Below, in pieces: positions 9,801 through 17,982 of a stretch of 64,000 bases of DNA (positions are counted from its first letter, which is position 1; the number at the start of each line of letters is the position of its first letter). Below the pieces are notes generated by a model that did no database searches, had not been told where the DNA came from, and was given only the letters and a program-made list of their open reading frames with translations. Origin of the DNA: Clostridiales bacterium. Lineage in GTDB: Bacteria; Bacillota; Clostridia; Peptostreptococcales; Acidaminobacteraceae. Where the stretch lies: NCBI GenBank assembly GCA_016342415.1, contig JAEIOD010000004.1, positions 124,001 through 188,000 on the forward strand. The letters run 5' to 3'. Position numbers and translations under genes: made by a program.

Positions 9801-10968
9801 TCGCATCATCAGGTTGTAACCCAGTAATAGGAATGTTTTGACGCATTTCATATTGATTCCACATACCACGCTCTTGAATCACTTTTAGCTCATTTTCAAC
9901 TTCTTTAAATATCGGATCGTTCGGTGGCGCATTATCCATCAAATTAATCATTGCAAGTTGTGAATCAGCGATTCTCGTTTGTGTTTCTTCCAGTTTTTTC
10001 GAGGACCACTGTTTAACGTCATCTGAATCAATTAACGCTTGAGGTCTTAAGACCACATCGCCAAATTCATCTTGTTCAGTTCCAGTTGAAATCGGTGTTT
10101 TTTTGCCTCCTTCATGACTTACGACAGAACCACTTATAACCGAGACTTTTTTCTTAGAAACTCCAAATTGAGTACCAATAGAAGTTATCGTTTTTTCACC
10201 CGATTTAATATGAAATTCTGAACCTTTCGCTTGTTTTACAACACTAGCCCAAACTTTACCATCCAATACTTCGAATATAGTTTTCCGTTTGTTATCAACA
10301 GTATCGTAAGTCAACTCATTAACAGCAAGAGTCGTATTACTCTCTAATAAAACACTCGAACCATCTGCTAATGTTAATTGAACAGAACTGTCAGCTCCAG
10401 TTCTAATGATACTTTTTTCTAGTAGTTTATCGCCTAAAATTGCAGCACGCCAATCATAGAGCTCGCTACTCGGTAAACGATATTCAACAATACCTTTAAA
10501 TTCAGTTATTGCAATTGATCGATTACCTGATATTATATCTATTGTTTTAGTATCTCCTATCCATGATACTCTAGATCCAAAAGCCTCACTTATAACTCGA
10601 AGAGGCACAAGAGTTCTACCACTGACAATCTGTGGTGGTACACTCATTTCGAGTTCTGAACTGTTCCTTGTTGCTAACGTTGAATCCACTTGTAATGTTA
10701 CAATAACATCTTCAAGTTTGAGCAGCACTTTTTGTGTTTCGCCATTCCATACAATATCTGCACCAAGTGCTTTGGCAACTGCACTAATCGGAACTAGCGT
10801 TCTTCCATCAATGATTGTAGGTTGTGCATCTGGAAATACAACCACCTCACCATCAATTACAACGGTTATTTCTTCTCCCTCAGCAAACGAGGTTATTGGA
10901 AATAACCCAACTATCAATATCGATATCAAAAGAAATGATAGCAGTTTATTGACTATAAATTTTATCAC
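6892..10968 (-). CDS. giant S-layer protein: stalk, FecR, PPxG repeats, SLH
   Basis: Secreted 1358-residue cell-wall protein. Residues 1-29 are a signal peptide. Residues ~32-150 hold two copper-amine-oxidase-like stalk repeats (VDGRTLVPISAVAKALGA, SGRTLVPLRVISEAFGS). A FecR-like domain follows (~165-290: DGSSVLLES, SIGTQFGV). A helical region leads into proline-rich repeats from ~480 to 1160: first LPPGxxLPEGM-type units, then IPPEGWxPPEGW, then hexapeptides such as YIPPDG, last twelve octapeptides of type YQPPPDGG. Three SLH repeats (TRAEVATIF, TRAEIAQVI) end the protein and should bind it to secondary cell-wall polymer. The start is GTG with GGAGG six bases before. It is alone, with its own terminator. 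The repeats probably make a long wall-spanning stalk; ligand unknown. Confidence 0.88.
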   Translation of the reverse strand: MIKFIVNKLLSFLLISILIVGLFPITSFAEGEEITVVIDGEVVVFPDAQPTIIDGRTLVPISAVAKALGADIVWNGETQKVLLKLEDVIVTLQVDSTLATRNSSELEMSVPPQIVSGRTLVPLRVISEAFGSRVSWIGDTKTIDIISGNRSIAITEFKGIVEYRLPSSELYDWRAAILGDKLLEKSIIRTGADSSVQLTLADGSSVLLESNTTLAVNELTYDTVDNKRKTIFEVLDGKVWASVVKQAKGSEFHIKSGEKTITSIGTQFGVSKKKVSVISGSVVSHEGGKKTPISTGTEQDEFGDVVLRPQALIDSDDVKQWSSKKLEETQTRIADSQLAMINLMDNAPPNDPIFKEVENELKVIQERGMWNQYEMRQNIPITGLQPDDAIQEMFVNSQGAIIDYMNNSLDGIDDEGKKILLQNQQGIMEQFRQTLTTTQSNNAIKSDNLKKLIELSGNFESNIPDDFILPAEYFPVIVIPDDADLVNIKIPEFMKLPPGMVLPPGLVIDENFELPEGVMIQPGFVLPEGMVLPPNSVIPPEFKFPDNFKIPEGAILPADFVVEAGMVLPKDVFISRGFIPPSNFYIPEGASLPPGFDLTDDMKLPETFVLPPGVGIPDGFVMPEHVTFTDKPYKELFVNLNFETAGDYIPPAGFIPPEGWMPPEGWSPDPDNPNAPPPGWVSINSTIPKDSFFDVKVGEMTAKGGFIPPNGFVPPEGFIPPVGWMPPVDWTPDSGKLPPEWHLVPGEYANIDPALQGEFEKGVHNVFNNDIGFHEDFKLPAGVLPPSDFIPPANWQPPEGFKPPVGWEKPETWQMPENWQPPEGYSLGDHSPVDGDWLRDERGELLPPDNFIPPEWWTAPEGWVEGDPLPEGSAPWQQTSFRVDEKPPEGWVPPEGFVPPVDWEAPNGWVPPETWKPHDGFIPPQGWIPPENDNFFYPKEGFVPPEGFEPPKGFVPPEGFIPPEGFVPPEGYIPPNGHIPPNGYIPPDGTVPPNGYFPPDGYIPPDGIVPPNGYFPPDGYIPPDGTVPPNGYFPPDGYIPPDGKVPPDGYQPPPDGGYQPPPDGGHEPPPDGGYQPPPDGGNVPPPDGGHEPPPDGGYQPPPDGGYQPPPDGGYQPPPDGGNEPPPDGGHEPPPDGGNEPPPDGGSEPPSTVIRTFEELIPLGSIDFEKPYISGYSDNTFKPKKSITRAEVATIFASALELNIDNPGNQKYLDVTSSHWAYNYIQLLDGTGLLSGFEDGTFKPEAPMTRAEIAQVIYNYWLYKGVEVNIAPQETGVDDHWAINAINSLYNYGLHTVFTENSFQPEITLLREEAIALINRLMGRIPYLEGDAVFDDVDISNRFYGDIQAATRAGVKTQE
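7526..7822 (-). repeat. tandem 24-bp repeats coding YQPPPDGG-type units
   Basis: Twelve tandem 24-bp units inside the SLH gene, coding xxPPPDGG where xx is YQ, HE, NE or NV. Codon-level identity between neighbours is very high, so this tract is likely to change length by slippage or recombination. Confidence 0.9.
7823..8150 (-). repeat. tandem 18/54-bp repeats coding xxPPDG hexapeptides
   Basis: Hexapeptide repeats (YIPPDG, TVPPNG, YFPPDG) arranged as a higher-order 54-bp unit seen three times, with starts near 7886, 7940 and 7994. This shows two layers of duplication. Confidence 0.88.
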
Positions 10969-11920
10969 TTATGTCCTCCTTTCTAGCAATGACTATCAGA
11001 GTTTTACTACCCACTTATATGTATGACTACCATATTTCACAAGGATACATCAAGCTGTCCAGCTTCAAAATAAATCATTCAACCTATATTTGTTCGCTAC
11101 CATAACACATCTTGAATTCCTTTTCTTCGTAGTAATCTCTTTGAATAGTATGATACTGCTAAAGACTAAGCTTTTTCACCTGATGTTATTAATTCCAAAA
11201 AAAAATAATCGTTTTCCAGTAATTTAATCTACATACTACGAATATATCAATACACTCTTTCAGAAATTCATTATACAATCTATATCTAAGATATAATTTT
11301 TAAGACTGAACTCATCGTCATAATAGCTACTCTTCACTCCATTTGAGAATCTTTAACTAGTAGACTAACAAGCACGACTCTAAACCACCGATTATCTTTT
11401 ATGCTAAACCAGTCACCTCATCTTCAAACTCATTTTATACCTATCGAAGCCTCAATCACATACCTTTCTATAGTATTTCACATCCGCGGCTATAATTACC
11501 AAAACAGACATCATTGTACTAAAAAATCAGACTTCACAATTTTACGTCTAATTAAACAAAACAGACCTTCAAATAGCATTGAATGCCATTTGATGGTCTG
11601 TATTTTTGTTAAGTATGTACTTATCAATTCTTTTTTTCTGATTAAGCAATAAAGAAATTTTATCCGTTTTTTAACCAATTAACTTATCCGTTGATTTAGC
11701 AGCATCAAGTCCTGAAATATAATACTTATCAACATAGGTTTATCACACGTATTATTGTAGCTTTACAATGTATCTAAAAGAATGTGCAGGTACAACACAG
11801 TCATTACAATCTACTGTAATTACCATAGTTGCAGGGTAATCTTATATTCAACATATACCCTATAGCTCTATATAGTGATACTTTAACATAGTGTTGAGAT
11901 CTAGTACTTTTAAACACATC
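10969..11920. other. long intergenic region
   Basis: About 950 bases with no gene I can support. One ATG-started frame (11401-11652) has no ribosome binding site and runs straight through a strong hairpin, so it is not credited. Apart from the hairpin at 11562-11600 I see nothing clear; the promoter of the SLH gene should lie near its left end. Confidence 0.55.
11562..11600. terminator. strong hairpin, likely bidirectional terminator
   Basis: CAGACCTTCAAATAGCA pairs with TGCCATTTGATGGTCTG with two mismatches around a TTGAA loop. TATTTTTG follows on the plus strand and TTTTGTTT on the minus strand. It may end the transcript of the gene stopping at 11921, although it is ~320 bases away. Confidence 0.6.
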
Positions 11921-12457
11921 TTATTTTTCTGAATACTTGTCTCTAAATCGCCTAACTTTCATTATATTTGCACAACCTTCATAACAATGTCTTTTACTTT
12001 TATTTCTACTGGTATCAAAAAAGATATATTTACAATCTGGATTTTCACAGATTCTAATCCTTTCTTTCTCTGATTTGAAAAGAAGTTGATACATATAAAA
12101 ACACAGTTCTGCCAAAATAAAATCATCCGTCATTTTATCGGTTTTAAATCTCATTTCGTATTTGTCTTCAATACTTATAATTTTTCTAACACTTGGCGCA
12201 ACTGCAAGGTGTTTATTAAGTTCTTCTATCAACACATCGTAATTTAACTCTCCACAGACTAAATCCTCAATAGATTTTATGAATAAAGTCCTTAATTTAG
12301 TCATCTCAAAAGACAGTTTTTCACTGCTCTCAATTTTATCGCCCATCACCTTTGTAAGGTAGTTATCAAGCCATTCTTCATTATATAAAGGGTCATCTTT
12401 CCCTTGACGCCTAATGATCCAATCTGTATTCAAAAACTCAAGAATTGATAATTCCAA
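11921..12457 (-). CDS. ABATE/CGNR-type putative regulator
   Basis: 178-residue protein with an N-terminal helical domain and a C-terminal treble-clef zinc finger: CENPDC, then FFDTSRNKSKRHC, then CANIMKVRRFRDK. The pattern CxxxxC...FxDxSRNxxxRxCxxxxC...KVRRFR is that of CGNR zinc-finger proteins, whose N-terminal half is called ABATE; they are thought to bind DNA. The namesake CGNR is here CANI. The start appears to be TTG at 12457, seven bases after GGGGG. A perfect promoter (12512-12540) faces that of the divergent QueG-like gene, so the regulator may act on both. Target unknown. Confidence 0.75.
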   Translation of the reverse strand: MELSILEFLNTDWIIRRQGKDDPLYNEEWLDNYLTKVMGDKIESSEKLSFEMTKLRTLFIKSIEDLVCGELNYDVLIEELNKHLAVAPSVRKIISIEDKYEMRFKTDKMTDDFILAELCFYMYQLLFKSEKERIRICENPDCKYIFFDTSRNKSKRHCYEGCANIMKVRRFRDKYSEK

Positions 12458-12480
12458 ATCCGTAACCCCCTATTGTTATA

Positions 12481-12509
12481 TTGACCGTTACATATATATC
12501 TGATACACT
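12481..12509 (+). promoter_or_regulatory. sigma-A promoter for QueG-like gene
   Basis: TTGACC (12481-12486), 17 bases, TACACT (12504-12509). It reads right, toward the gene starting at 12579. Confidence 0.6.
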
Positions 12510-12511
12510 TA

Positions 12512-12540
12512 ATTATAAACTTGTAACTATCTATAGTCAA
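12512..12540 (-). promoter_or_regulatory. sigma-A promoter for CGNR-type gene
   Basis: On the minus strand TTGACT (12535-12540), 17 bases, TATAAT (12512-12517). It reads left, toward the TTG start at 12457. Its -10 box is two bases from the -10 of the opposing promoter, so both cannot be occupied together. Confidence 0.7.
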
Positions 12541-12578
12541 TTAAGTCGTTTAAAGTAAATGAAATGGAGGGATCAGGA

Positions 12579-13481
12579 ATGAAAGGAAATATTTTTTTCG
12601 AAAACGAACTAAAAACTTACGATATTGTAGGGAAATTTACATCTATAGAGAATATGCATAAACTCAAATCAGAAATTTTAGGGCTGAAAAATACCGGAAA
12701 ATTAAATGATTGGATATATGAAAACTATCTTCAGTTCGATTTTGATGTTTCTAAGGGATACAAATCAATTATGATTTCTGCAATGAAGTTACCAGTAGTA
12801 AAGGTTACAGTGGAAAAAAATAATTCGATTAAAGAAATCATGATACCATCTGCATACTATAACGGTGGTAAAGTAGATGTTTACAATAGCAATCTTGATG
12901 AGATGTTTAACAAATACCAAGTTAAATACAAACCAGTACATTTGCCATGTAAGTTACTTGTTTCAAGAACAGGACTTGGTAGCTATGGGAAAAACAACAT
13001 TGCTTATATTGATGAATTCGGTAGTTATTTTAGAATGAGAGCTTTTCTAACGGATATTGAAATGGATGAAGACAATTGGTATGAAGTGACTCAAACAGAT
13101 AAATGTAGCAATTGTAATATCTGTGCAAAAAACTGTCCAAATGGCATAATCAATGACGAGTCTTATGTCATAGATGCCGGAAAGTGTATCACCTATCCAA
13201 ATGAAATTGAAGGTGTTTTTCCTGAGTGGATTAAACCGGAGTGGCATAACGCTTTAATTGGATGTATGAAATGTCAGTTAGACTGTCCCAATAACCTCGA
13301 ATTCAAAAATGACATAAAGGTTATTTCACATTTAAGCAAAGAAAACACTCTAGATATATTTAAGACCAGTCATTATGAAGAGCTAAAAGATGATACAAAA
13401 CTCAAAGTTAAAGAGATTGAATTCAGTAATGCTTATGATGTTTTTAAAAGAAACTTTGAAGCTGTGTATCATAACCTTTAA
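12579..13481 (+). CDS. 4Fe-4S double-cluster protein, QueG-like
   Basis: 300-residue cytoplasmic iron-sulfur protein. The C-terminal half carries two ferredoxin-like sets: CSNCNICAKNCPNG, a lone Cys in DAGKCITY, and CMKCQLDCPNN. This is the layout of epoxyqueuosine reductase (QueG), which uses cobalamin and two 4Fe-4S clusters to make queuosine in tRNA. The N-terminal half is too divergent to confirm cobalamin binding, and the length is short of typical QueG, so a QueG-like reductase is as far as I go. The start is the ATG at 12579, seven bases after GGAGGG; an earlier ATG at 12564 overlaps that site. Confidence 0.72.
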   Translation: MKGNIFFENELKTYDIVGKFTSIENMHKLKSEILGLKNTGKLNDWIYENYLQFDFDVSKGYKSIMISAMKLPVVKVTVEKNNSIKEIMIPSAYYNGGKVDVYNSNLDEMFNKYQVKYKPVHLPCKLLVSRTGLGSYGKNNIAYIDEFGSYFRMRAFLTDIEMDEDNWYEVTQTDKCSNCNICAKNCPNGIINDESYVIDAGKCITYPNEIEGVFPEWIKPEWHNALIGCMKCQLDCPNNLEFKNDIKVISHLSKENTLDIFKTSHYEELKDDTKLKVKEIEFSNAYDVFKRNFEAVYHNL

Positions 13482-13566
13482 TTGCTAATAGGTAAAAGTA
13501 AAAAATCCTTTAATGCGAATACATAATTAATGTCTGTCGAAATGATCAACTCAGTACAAATAAACC

Positions 13567-13596
13567 CTCTAGAAGTAGTGCTACTAGAGGTTTCCT
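13567..13596. terminator. terminator between convergent genes
   Basis: ACCCTCTAG and CTAGAGGTTT form a short hairpin just beyond the QueG-like gene, followed by TTCCTC. The T-run is weak, so termination is likely but not certain. Confidence 0.5.
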
Positions 13597-13717
13597 CATG
13601 CATTTTTTTTCCTTAATCAAATGACGAATACCCTTTTTTAATCTTCTAGCTTAAACTCACCAACTTATTATTTGCTGACTGATAATCCTATTTCATCTGA
13701 TATACAACTATAAATAT

Positions 13718-15457
13718 CTACATCTTCTCCAGTGAATCAATACCCAAAAGATCCAAACAAGTTTCAAGAATCATAATCATTAGGTTTAAAAGACTTAACC
13801 AAGCATTCTTTTGACTTTCGTTTTCTTCTGTAAGAATTTTTGTTTCATGATAAAAACGGTTGAACAAGTTGCTCAATTCAAAAGCATACTCACAAATCTT
13901 ACTCGGTGATTTATCTAGATATGCCAGATGAATCATTTGATTAAATTCAATGATTTTAAGATGAATATTCAGTTCGGTTGGACTCTTTGCTTCAACGATT
14001 TTTTTATCATAACAGTTAGCTTTATTAAGTATCGATTTCATGCGTACAATACTGTATTGAATATAAGGACCTGTTTTTCCTTCAAAGTTAGCAAAACGGT
14101 CTAAATCAAATACATAGTTTTTTGTACTGTGGTTGATTAAATCTCCATACTTTAAAGCTGCCAATCCTACCTTTATTGCAATATCATCAACAAGTGTTTC
14201 ATCATAATCGTCTCTACCATGAATGACTTTATCTTTAACGGAGTCACGTAACATATGAATGAGATCTTCAAGTTTCATGATGCCACCTTCACGTGTTTTA
14301 AAAGGCTTACCATCTTTTCCATTCATAGTTCCAAAACCTATAAAATTCATTTCAGTTGTCGTTGGCGCAATCTCTGCCTTCTTTGCACATCGAAAAACTT
14401 GTTCAAAGTGAAGTTCTTGACGTTTATCTACCACATAGATAATTTCATCAGGTCCATATTCGTCCATTCGTTGATAAATAGTCGCTAAATCGGTTGTGCT
14501 ATACAGTGCTGCACCATCTGATTTAAGAAGAATAAACGGCGGCATAGGACGTTTATCACCAGTTTCTTCCACATGTACTATGAGTGCGCCTTGATTCGCT
14601 TCAATTAAATCTTTTGACTTTAAAATATCTATGACCTTTGAAATTGCCGGCATACTATGACTCTCACCATTCCATAAATCAAACTCTACATTAAGTTTTT
14701 TATAATTTGACTCTAAATCTACCTTCGATATACGTGCTATATGTTGCCATAAGGCAATATAACCAGGATGTCCTTCTTGTAGTTTTGCTGTGATCTCTCT
14801 AGCAGCATTTAAATATTTCTCATTTTCTTTGGACTTCTTACTTCCAAATGGATATATCTCTGATAATTCTTCAATGGTAAAAGGTGCTTCACTAGGGAAT
14901 ATTTCATTTTGACTAAAATAAGGTAAGTCTGGTTGTCGACATTTTAGTTCATGTATAACAATACCAATTTGCAATCCCCAGTCGCCTAGATGAATATCAC
15001 CAATAACATCATTTCCAACAAATTTATTAATTCGTTTTATGCTTTCTCCAATGATTGCTGCACGTAAATGACCAACATGAAGCGGTTTGGCGACATTCGG
15101 TCCACCATAATCTACGATTACCATCTTCGGTTTCACATCAAGCGTATAACCCAAGCGGGCATCACACATCATTTGATTTAAATAATCAACGATTAATGAC
15201 TCTTTAAGATTGATGTTAATAAAACCGGGTTTAACAATTTCAACATTAAATTCACCTTCAATCATTGATACTACATTTTCTGCAATTTCAAAAGGTGCTT
15301 TTTTATAAATCCTTGCAGCTGCCAATGCTCCACTACATTGATACTGACATAAATCTTGACGACTCGATAAAGAAACTTTACCGTAATCATAATCATAACC
15401 CGCTTTTTTAAATCCTGCACTAAATACTTCTGTTAATAAAGCTACAACTGTTTTCAT
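13718..15457 (-). CDS. argS: arginyl-tRNA synthetase
   Basis: Class I aminoacyl-tRNA synthetase that charges tRNA-Arg with arginine. Of 579 residues, the first ~100 form the ArgRS-specific N-terminal domain. The HIGH-type motif is HVGH within GGPNVAKPLHVGHLRAA. The second signature region is MNGKDGKPFKTREGG; ArgRS usually lacks a canonical KMSKS. GKTGPYIQYSIVRM near the start of the anticodon-binding DALR domain is highly typical. The start is ATG at 15457, with AAGGA eight bases before; upstream in-frame codons would run into the leader RNA. It is controlled by a T-box leader (15490-15733) and transcribed alone. Confidence 0.97.
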   Translation of the reverse strand: MKTVVALLTEVFSAGFKKAGYDYDYGKVSLSSRQDLCQYQCSGALAAARIYKKAPFEIAENVVSMIEGEFNVEIVKPGFININLKESLIVDYLNQMMCDARLGYTLDVKPKMVIVDYGGPNVAKPLHVGHLRAAIIGESIKRINKFVGNDVIGDIHLGDWGLQIGIVIHELKCRQPDLPYFSQNEIFPSEAPFTIEELSEIYPFGSKKSKENEKYLNAAREITAKLQEGHPGYIALWQHIARISKVDLESNYKKLNVEFDLWNGESHSMPAISKVIDILKSKDLIEANQGALIVHVEETGDKRPMPPFILLKSDGAALYSTTDLATIYQRMDEYGPDEIIYVVDKRQELHFEQVFRCAKKAEIAPTTTEMNFIGFGTMNGKDGKPFKTREGGIMKLEDLIHMLRDSVKDKVIHGRDDYDETLVDDIAIKVGLAALKYGDLINHSTKNYVFDLDRFANFEGKTGPYIQYSIVRMKSILNKANCYDKKIVEAKSPTELNIHLKIIEFNQMIHLAYLDKSPSKICEYAFELSNLFNRFYHETKILTEENESQKNAWLSLLNLMIMILETCLDLLGIDSLEKM

Positions 15458-15489
15458 TAATAACATCCTTTCGTTAAATTTCAAAAATA

Positions 15490-15733
15490 AAAAAACCGCC
15501 TCAAACAAAGAGACGGAAAATAATCCGTGGTACCACTCTAATTGGAAACGGTCAACCAACCATTATCCCACTTAGCACCTTAACGCGGCTAACGTTTTTT
15601 CCTAAACATGACATCTCAGAAAAACTCCTCAAAGGCCCTCTTCCTCTTTATATGACTTATGGGCTTACACCAATCCCCACTCGCTGCTAGTCGTTATAAA
15701 AAGTACTCTCCTCATCTATGGATTTACTTATTA
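15490..15733 (-). promoter_or_regulatory. T-box leader of argS
   Basis: On the minus strand the T-box core AGAGTGGTACCACGG (15525-15539) is followed by a terminator hairpin CCGTCTC...GAGGCGG with seven T (15489-15516). A distal-loop-like GGATTGGTGTAAGCC lies 5'. Uncharged tRNA pairing with the core would form the antiterminator and allow argS transcription. A candidate Arg specifier AGA lies at 15639-15641, but I could not fold stem I well enough to be sure of it. Confidence 0.9.
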
Positions 15734-15739
15734 AATAGA

Positions 15740-15768
15740 ATATTACAATATATGGTGACTTATGTCAA
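15740..15768 (-). promoter_or_regulatory. sigma-A promoter of argS leader
   Basis: On the minus strand TTGACA (15763-15768), 17 bases, TAATAT (15740-15745). It would start the leader near 15733. Confidence 0.85.
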
Positions 15769-15993
15769 CAAAATTTTAGACTAGTACCATTTCGAATTTA
15801 TCTACTAATATTTAGGAATCCCAATACTGATGCCAATAACGGCTGATCTATTTTTAGTAACTCCTCCCAAAATATAGCAGTTATTGCCACTGAAAATGTA
15901 AGAGACACTGATTTCTTTTTTATTCCAATACTAAATATTTTTATTTTTAACCAATACTTTCTTATATTATCTATGACGAAAGCACAAAAGCAT

Positions 15994-16032
15994 AAAAAAA
16001 CACTCTGAATTCTTGAACTCAGAGTGTTTTTA
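15994..16032. terminator. bidirectional terminator after M6 protease gene
   Basis: CACTCTGA (16001-16008) pairs with TCAGAGTG (16019-16026). A-runs before and T-runs after give U-tracts on both strands. It lies ~115 bases past the protease stop. Confidence 0.8.
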
Positions 16033-16143
16033 TTCGTAAATTTAATGTACTCAAATGTAAAAATTATTTTAGGTTCTCTATTAGAAACTATCTTTTCACC
16101 TTAGTCCCAATTCATTTTGCTTAAAATGCTAACAAATGTAATC

Positions 16144-17982
16144 TTATTCAAAAACAACTTCACAAGTGATTGTACCATCATCATGTTCAACTATATTAAG
16201 GATATTTATACCAGTATTATTACTTCCTTTTTCCCACATTTTAAGTGAATCAGTATTAACTTTAGCACCTTTTGCCAATAAGTTGTGAACTCCACCATGA
16301 CCTGGGAATGTATCGAAAGCATCACCCTCGTTATTGCCATTTTCAAGATCATATTTACCATCAGCTTGTAATACAGATATTGCATAGTGAGATATGCCAG
16401 ATGCATCTCTATACTTGTTAGTCTTGTGATTAGCTGTTGGACTAGCAACTTCATTAGGTCTACCGAATGATTTTATTAATACTTCATCAACTATATGATA
16501 AACAACTAGACCATGGATATCTCCGTCAGCAATGAAACCTTTATCAAAGCCTTCCAATTGTCTGTTTTCAAGTAAGAAGTATTCTGTTCCGTTAGATCCC
16601 GGTACATCTATCTTATAGATGTCAGGAGAGTTAGTTACAGACTCTAGAGTCAATATAGTGTTCTCAGTTATCACAGTAGGATTAACAAAACCTAAGTAGT
16701 ACTTAGACCATGCATCCATATGAACTGGTGAGTTACCAGTAAACCATCTACCATTAACTGTTTGCTCTGCAGTTACATTACTTCCGTATGATCCACCAGC
16801 CATAAGTGTGAACAGACCAGTACCTTCTGAATCATAACCATAATCATATTGATCTGGAAGTCCTAATACATGACCAAATTCATGTGCATAAACACCAGGA
16901 TATGCAGGAGAAGCTGCTCTACCTGTATAATCCGGACCAAATGTATCTGGTAATAAAGTACTTAGGTAACCAGAAATATCTTGTCCAACTTCAGGAACAA
17001 TATTGTATGTATTTACAACAACACCATCAGCAACAACGTAGTTTAACGCTTCTACATATTCTTCATCCGTATAATATTCGCCAGTTTCATAGTAATGTCC
17101 ATAGTATTGAGCACTCATGATATCCCACTTGTGAGACCAAATAATTTCAGGGTCTCTACTATATTCAGCACCAGTACCTCTGTGAATAATAAATACATTA
17201 GGAACAAATTTTGTAATTTCAGTTCCGTCTACATCTATGTAAAACGATCCATCTGATGCATAACCATCTTTATCCTGTTGTAACCAAAATTCTCCAGCCT
17301 CAGCTTCGATAGCATAGTCAGAGAAGTTTATACCATTAGCTTTGGCAGCTTCAATTGCATGTTTAACCAGCTCCCAATTTTTAGCATCACCATTCTCGTT
17401 ACTGAAATAATCTTCATCTTGACCTAAATAGTATTCATACGATTCAGGTAATGTTACCCAGTCAACAACTTCAATATCAATGCCATATTGATTATAACTA
17501 ACTTCATCATAGTAATTTTTTAATGTTTGTTTTTTAGAGACATCAGAGTCATCCATACCTTCAATAATCCACTCAAACATTTTTATATCATATGGATTAT
17601 ATGTAGTACCGTTTAATAAATCATCAAAGTATCTTGCCGGAATACGATCATAATCAACACCAGGCACCGCACTAGTACCATCTTCATTCGTCTTGAAATC
17701 AACTAAAATAGCGATCCCTTTATTGTTAAGACCTCTCATATCAAGAGGTTCAATCGTCTCTAAATTTGTTGGTTTAATATGTGACTTACCATTCATAAAA
17801 GTGTTCTTTTCAGGCTTTATTTTTACGCCCGCTGCATTTAAATCATTAGCAAGGTCCTTATCTATCTTCTGATAGACAGGCGCATTTACAGTCGCCTCAT
17901 AGTTCTCAGTTTGTGGAGCATAGTTAAATGCCATAGAACCGAAAATAGCAGTGATAAGCAATAGTACTACAAACTTCTTCAT
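16144..17982 (-). CDS. secreted M6-family metalloprotease
   Basis: Extracellular zinc protease of the immune inhibitor A (M6) type. Residues 1-24 are a signal peptide (MKKFVVLLLITAIFGSMAF). The catalytic zinc motif HEFGHVLGLPD, of the HExxHxxGxxD class, starts at His367. It is followed by DQYDYGYDSEGTGLFTLMAGGSYG, containing the downstream Met-turn (LMAGG). About 200 residues after the active site probably form a C-terminal beta domain. The start is ATG at 17982, preceded by GGAGAGG; longer in-frame readings lack a signal peptide. 612 aa is within the family range. Roles may include protein degradation for nutrition; no inhibitor or partner gene is adjacent. Confidence 0.9.
   Translation of the reverse strand: MKKFVVLLLITAIFGSMAFNYAPQTENYEATVNAPVYQKIDKDLANDLNAAGVKIKPEKNTFMNGKSHIKPTNLETIEPLDMRGLNNKGIAILVDFKTNEDGTSAVPGVDYDRIPARYFDDLLNGTTYNPYDIKMFEWIIEGMDDSDVSKKQTLKNYYDEVSYNQYGIDIEVVDWVTLPESYEYYLGQDEDYFSNENGDAKNWELVKHAIEAAKANGINFSDYAIEAEAGEFWLQQDKDGYASDGSFYIDVDGTEITKFVPNVFIIHRGTGAEYSRDPEIIWSHKWDIMSAQYYGHYYETGEYYTDEEYVEALNYVVADGVVVNTYNIVPEVGQDISGYLSTLLPDTFGPDYTGRAASPAYPGVYAHEFGHVLGLPDQYDYGYDSEGTGLFTLMAGGSYGSNVTAEQTVNGRWFTGNSPVHMDAWSKYYLGFVNPTVITENTILTLESVTNSPDIYKIDVPGSNGTEYFLLENRQLEGFDKGFIADGDIHGLVVYHIVDEVLIKSFGRPNEVASPTANHKTNKYRDASGISHYAISVLQADGKYDLENGNNEGDAFDTFPGHGGVHNLLAKGAKVNTDSLKMWEKGSNNTGINILNIVEHDDGTITCEVVFE

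Noticed and set aside
11401-11652. 83-codon frame on the plus strand
   Set aside because: No ribosome binding site, runs through a strong hairpin, and shows no recognisable domain.
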